From contig CAMWTG010000142.1 of NCBI GenBank assembly GCA_947177115.1, positions 1 through 7,085 on the forward strand: a stretch of 7,085 nt of DNA, given 5' to 3'. Below the pieces are notes generated by a model that was given only the letters and a program-made list of their open reading frames with translations, had not been told where the DNA came from and ran no database searches. Shown here one piece after another: positions 5,989-7,085 of this stretch (position 1 is the stretch's first letter; every line of letters begins with the position of its first letter). The stretch comes from an uncultured Clostridia bacterium (GTDB lineage: Bacteria; Bacillota; Clostridia; Oscillospirales; Oscillospiraceae). Position numbers and translations under genes: made by a program.

Positions 5989-6078
5989 GGAGATCCGTTT
6001 TTACAGCACGCACTCCCTGACGCGGCAAGATCTGTGTAGGGGCGATTGAGGGAATTGTCCGGCTAAAAACGGATTTCC
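5989..6078. promoter_or_regulatory. Inverted 15-bp element shared by two divergent promoters, putative regulator site
   Basis: The 15-base arm at 5989-6003 is repeated in inverted orientation at 6064-6078 with 14 of 15 positions matching and an 11-base perfect core (TAAAAACGGAT). Relative to each divergent promoter the element reads in the same direction and sits about 20 bases upstream of the -35 box, near -56 to -71 from both predicted starts. That symmetry fits a shared activator or an upstream A-tract element. The 60 bases between the arms hold no gene. Confidence 0.55.
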
Positions 6079-6098
6079 GTACTCTTGGACATTTGTAC

Positions 6099-6127
6099 TT
6101 GGTTTTCCGATCAAAACGTGCTATACT
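6099..6127 (+). promoter_or_regulatory. Extended -10 promoter of the metallophosphoesterase gene
   Basis: TATACT (6122-6127) is preceded by TGC (6119-6121), an extended -10 signature. TTGGTT (6099-6104) lies 17 bases upstream as a weak -35. Transcription would start near 6134, about 27 bases before the ATG at 6161. Confidence 0.68.
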
Positions 6128-6160
6128 AAATTGTCATACCTTGGATGAAGGAAGAATGCT

Positions 6161-7018
6161 ATGTCCAGACCACGCCGCGCCCGCCGCCGTTCCCGGCGGC
6201 TGCTGAAATTTCTGCTCTTCTGCGCCCTGTGCGCCGTTTTTTTCTGGTGGAGCAACCATTCGCTGCAAACAGAGCGGTTCACGTTTGCCTCTCCCCGACT
6301 GCCGGAGGGCTTTGACGGCTGCGTCATCGTGCAGCTGTCGGACCTTCACGGAGCTCAGTTCGGGGAGGGCAATCAGGAGCTGATCGACCAGGTCCGCTCC
6401 CACCGGCCCGATTATATTTTTCTGACAGGAGACCTGCAGGACCGCTACCGTCAGACGCCCCGGAGCTACTCTGTGGACCTTGGCCGGTCCCTGGCAGAGA
6501 TCGCCCCCACCTATTTTGTCACCGGCAACCATGAGTGGGCTTTCAAGGACGTAAGGGATCTGAAGCGGGACCTGAAGGCCGCCGGGGTGACAGTGCTGAC
6601 CAACGAATATGTGACCCTTTCCCGGAACGGGGACAGCATTCTTTTGGCAGGGATCGATGACCCCAACGGGTTTGCGGATCAGAAGACGCCGGAGGAGCTG
6701 GCGGAGGAGATTCGGGCGATGGTGCCCGGGGCCTTCTGGCTGCTGTTGGCCCATCGGAACAATTATTTTGAGAAGGAATACAGCTATTTAGGGGCCGATC
6801 TGACAATTTCCGGCCATGGGCACGGGGGCCTGGTCCGTTTACCCTTTACGGACGGGCTGGTCAGTGTGGAGCGGTCGCTTTTCCCCTCATATACGGCGGG
6901 GTTCTACGAAGTCAATGGAGAGAGACTGTTTGTTTCCAGGGGGTTGGGGAATTCGGGGCGGACCTTTCGGATGTTCAACCGTCCGGAGGTTGTGGTGCTG
7001 ACATTGAAAAGGCAGTAA
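6161..7018 (+). CDS. Membrane-anchored metallophosphoesterase (YkuE/YpbG-like calcineurin family)
   Basis: The 285-residue protein begins with a very basic stretch (R-rich, residues 3-13) and one hydrophobic segment (about 14-30), which would anchor it with the enzyme domain outside the membrane. The two-metal phosphoesterase motifs are all present and in order: D61-L-H63, G90-D91, G122-N123-H124-E125, H198, and G218-H219-G-H221. Length and layout fit the small calcineurin-like phosphoesterases of Gram-positive bacteria. Known relatives hydrolyse phosphodiesters or pyrophosphates, including some lipid-linked ones, but the substrate cannot be read from sequence. The ATG at 6161 has GAAGGA (6147-6152) 8 bases upstream. 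It is transcribed away from the serine hydrolase and appears to end as a single-gene unit before the terminator at 7019. Confidence 0.93.
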   Translation: MSRPRRARRRSRRLLKFLLFCALCAVFFWWSNHSLQTERFTFASPRLPEGFDGCVIVQLSDLHGAQFGEGNQELIDQVRSHRPDYIFLTGDLQDRYRQTPRSYSVDLGRSLAEIAPTYFVTGNHEWAFKDVRDLKRDLKAAGVTVLTNEYVTLSRNGDSILLAGIDDPNGFADQKTPEELAEEIRAMVPGAFWLLLAHRNNYFEKEYSYLGADLTISGHGHGGLVRLPFTDGLVSVERSLFPSYTAGFYEVNGERLFVSRGLGNSGRTFRMFNRPEVVVLTLKRQ

Positions 7019-7053
7019 CCTCCGCCCTTCGGGCGGCGGGGTAGTTTCTTCTT
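7019..7053 (+). terminator. Intrinsic terminator after the metallophosphoesterase gene
   Basis: CCGCCC (7022-7027) pairs with GGGCGG (7031-7036) around a TTC loop, starting three bases after the stop codon, and is followed by a T-rich tract (TTTCTTCTT at 7045-7053). This is a normal Rho-independent layout, with a short gap between stem and T-tract. Confidence 0.78.
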
Positions 7054-7085
7054 GAATCGGCCCGGGACCTGCGCGGCCCCGGACT

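Overview
The window looks like chromosomal DNA from a GC-rich gut Clostridium relative. Oscillospiraceae (the Flavonifractor / Oscillibacter / Lawsonibacter neighbourhood) is my best guess. The reasons are the Gram-positive style ribosome binding sites, the S-layer-homology (SLH) cell-wall anchor, the c-di-GMP-I riboswitch leaders and the high GC at third codon positions. The taxonomic call is an inference from style, not a database match.

Layout from left to right: (1) 45-560 (+), a small zinc-ribbon plus AP2-domain DNA-binding protein. (2) 561-1070, a 510-base non-coding leader. It holds a short hairpin, two c-di-GMP-I riboswitch aptamers in tandem (about 658-760 and 924-1027), a GC-rich 31-base tandem repeat between them, and a hairpin that abuts the ribosome binding site. 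(3) 1071-4073 (+), a 1000-residue secreted surface protein: signal peptide, a long cysteine-rich region with ten CxxC knuckles, two MucBP-like domains, two nearly identical InlB-type (Flg_new) repeats, a proline linker, and SLH repeats at the C-terminus. (4) 4108-4135, a perfect 12-bp hairpin shared by two convergent genes. (5) 4164-5900 (-), a serine beta-lactamase-fold hydrolase with an unassigned C-terminal half. (6) 5901-6160, a divergent promoter region in which the same 15-bp element sits at about -56 to -71 of both promoters. (7) 6161-7018 (+), a membrane-anchored metallophosphoesterase, followed by a terminator.

The central unit is the leader plus the SLH protein. c-di-GMP is the usual signal for the motile-to-sessile switch, and the product looks like a wall-bound adhesin or scaffold, so the reading is second-messenger control of a surface protein through two stacked sensors. 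Both aptamers keep the G expected at the ligand-contacting position for c-di-GMP (rather than the A seen in cGAMP-sensing relatives) and share the same spacing. I see no clear intrinsic terminator with a U-tract after either aptamer. A hairpin ending one base before the Shine-Dalgarno sequence makes translational control a possibility. The hydrolase and the phosphoesterase form a separate divergent pair, probably under a common regulator; nothing ties them functionally to the surface protein beyond proximity.
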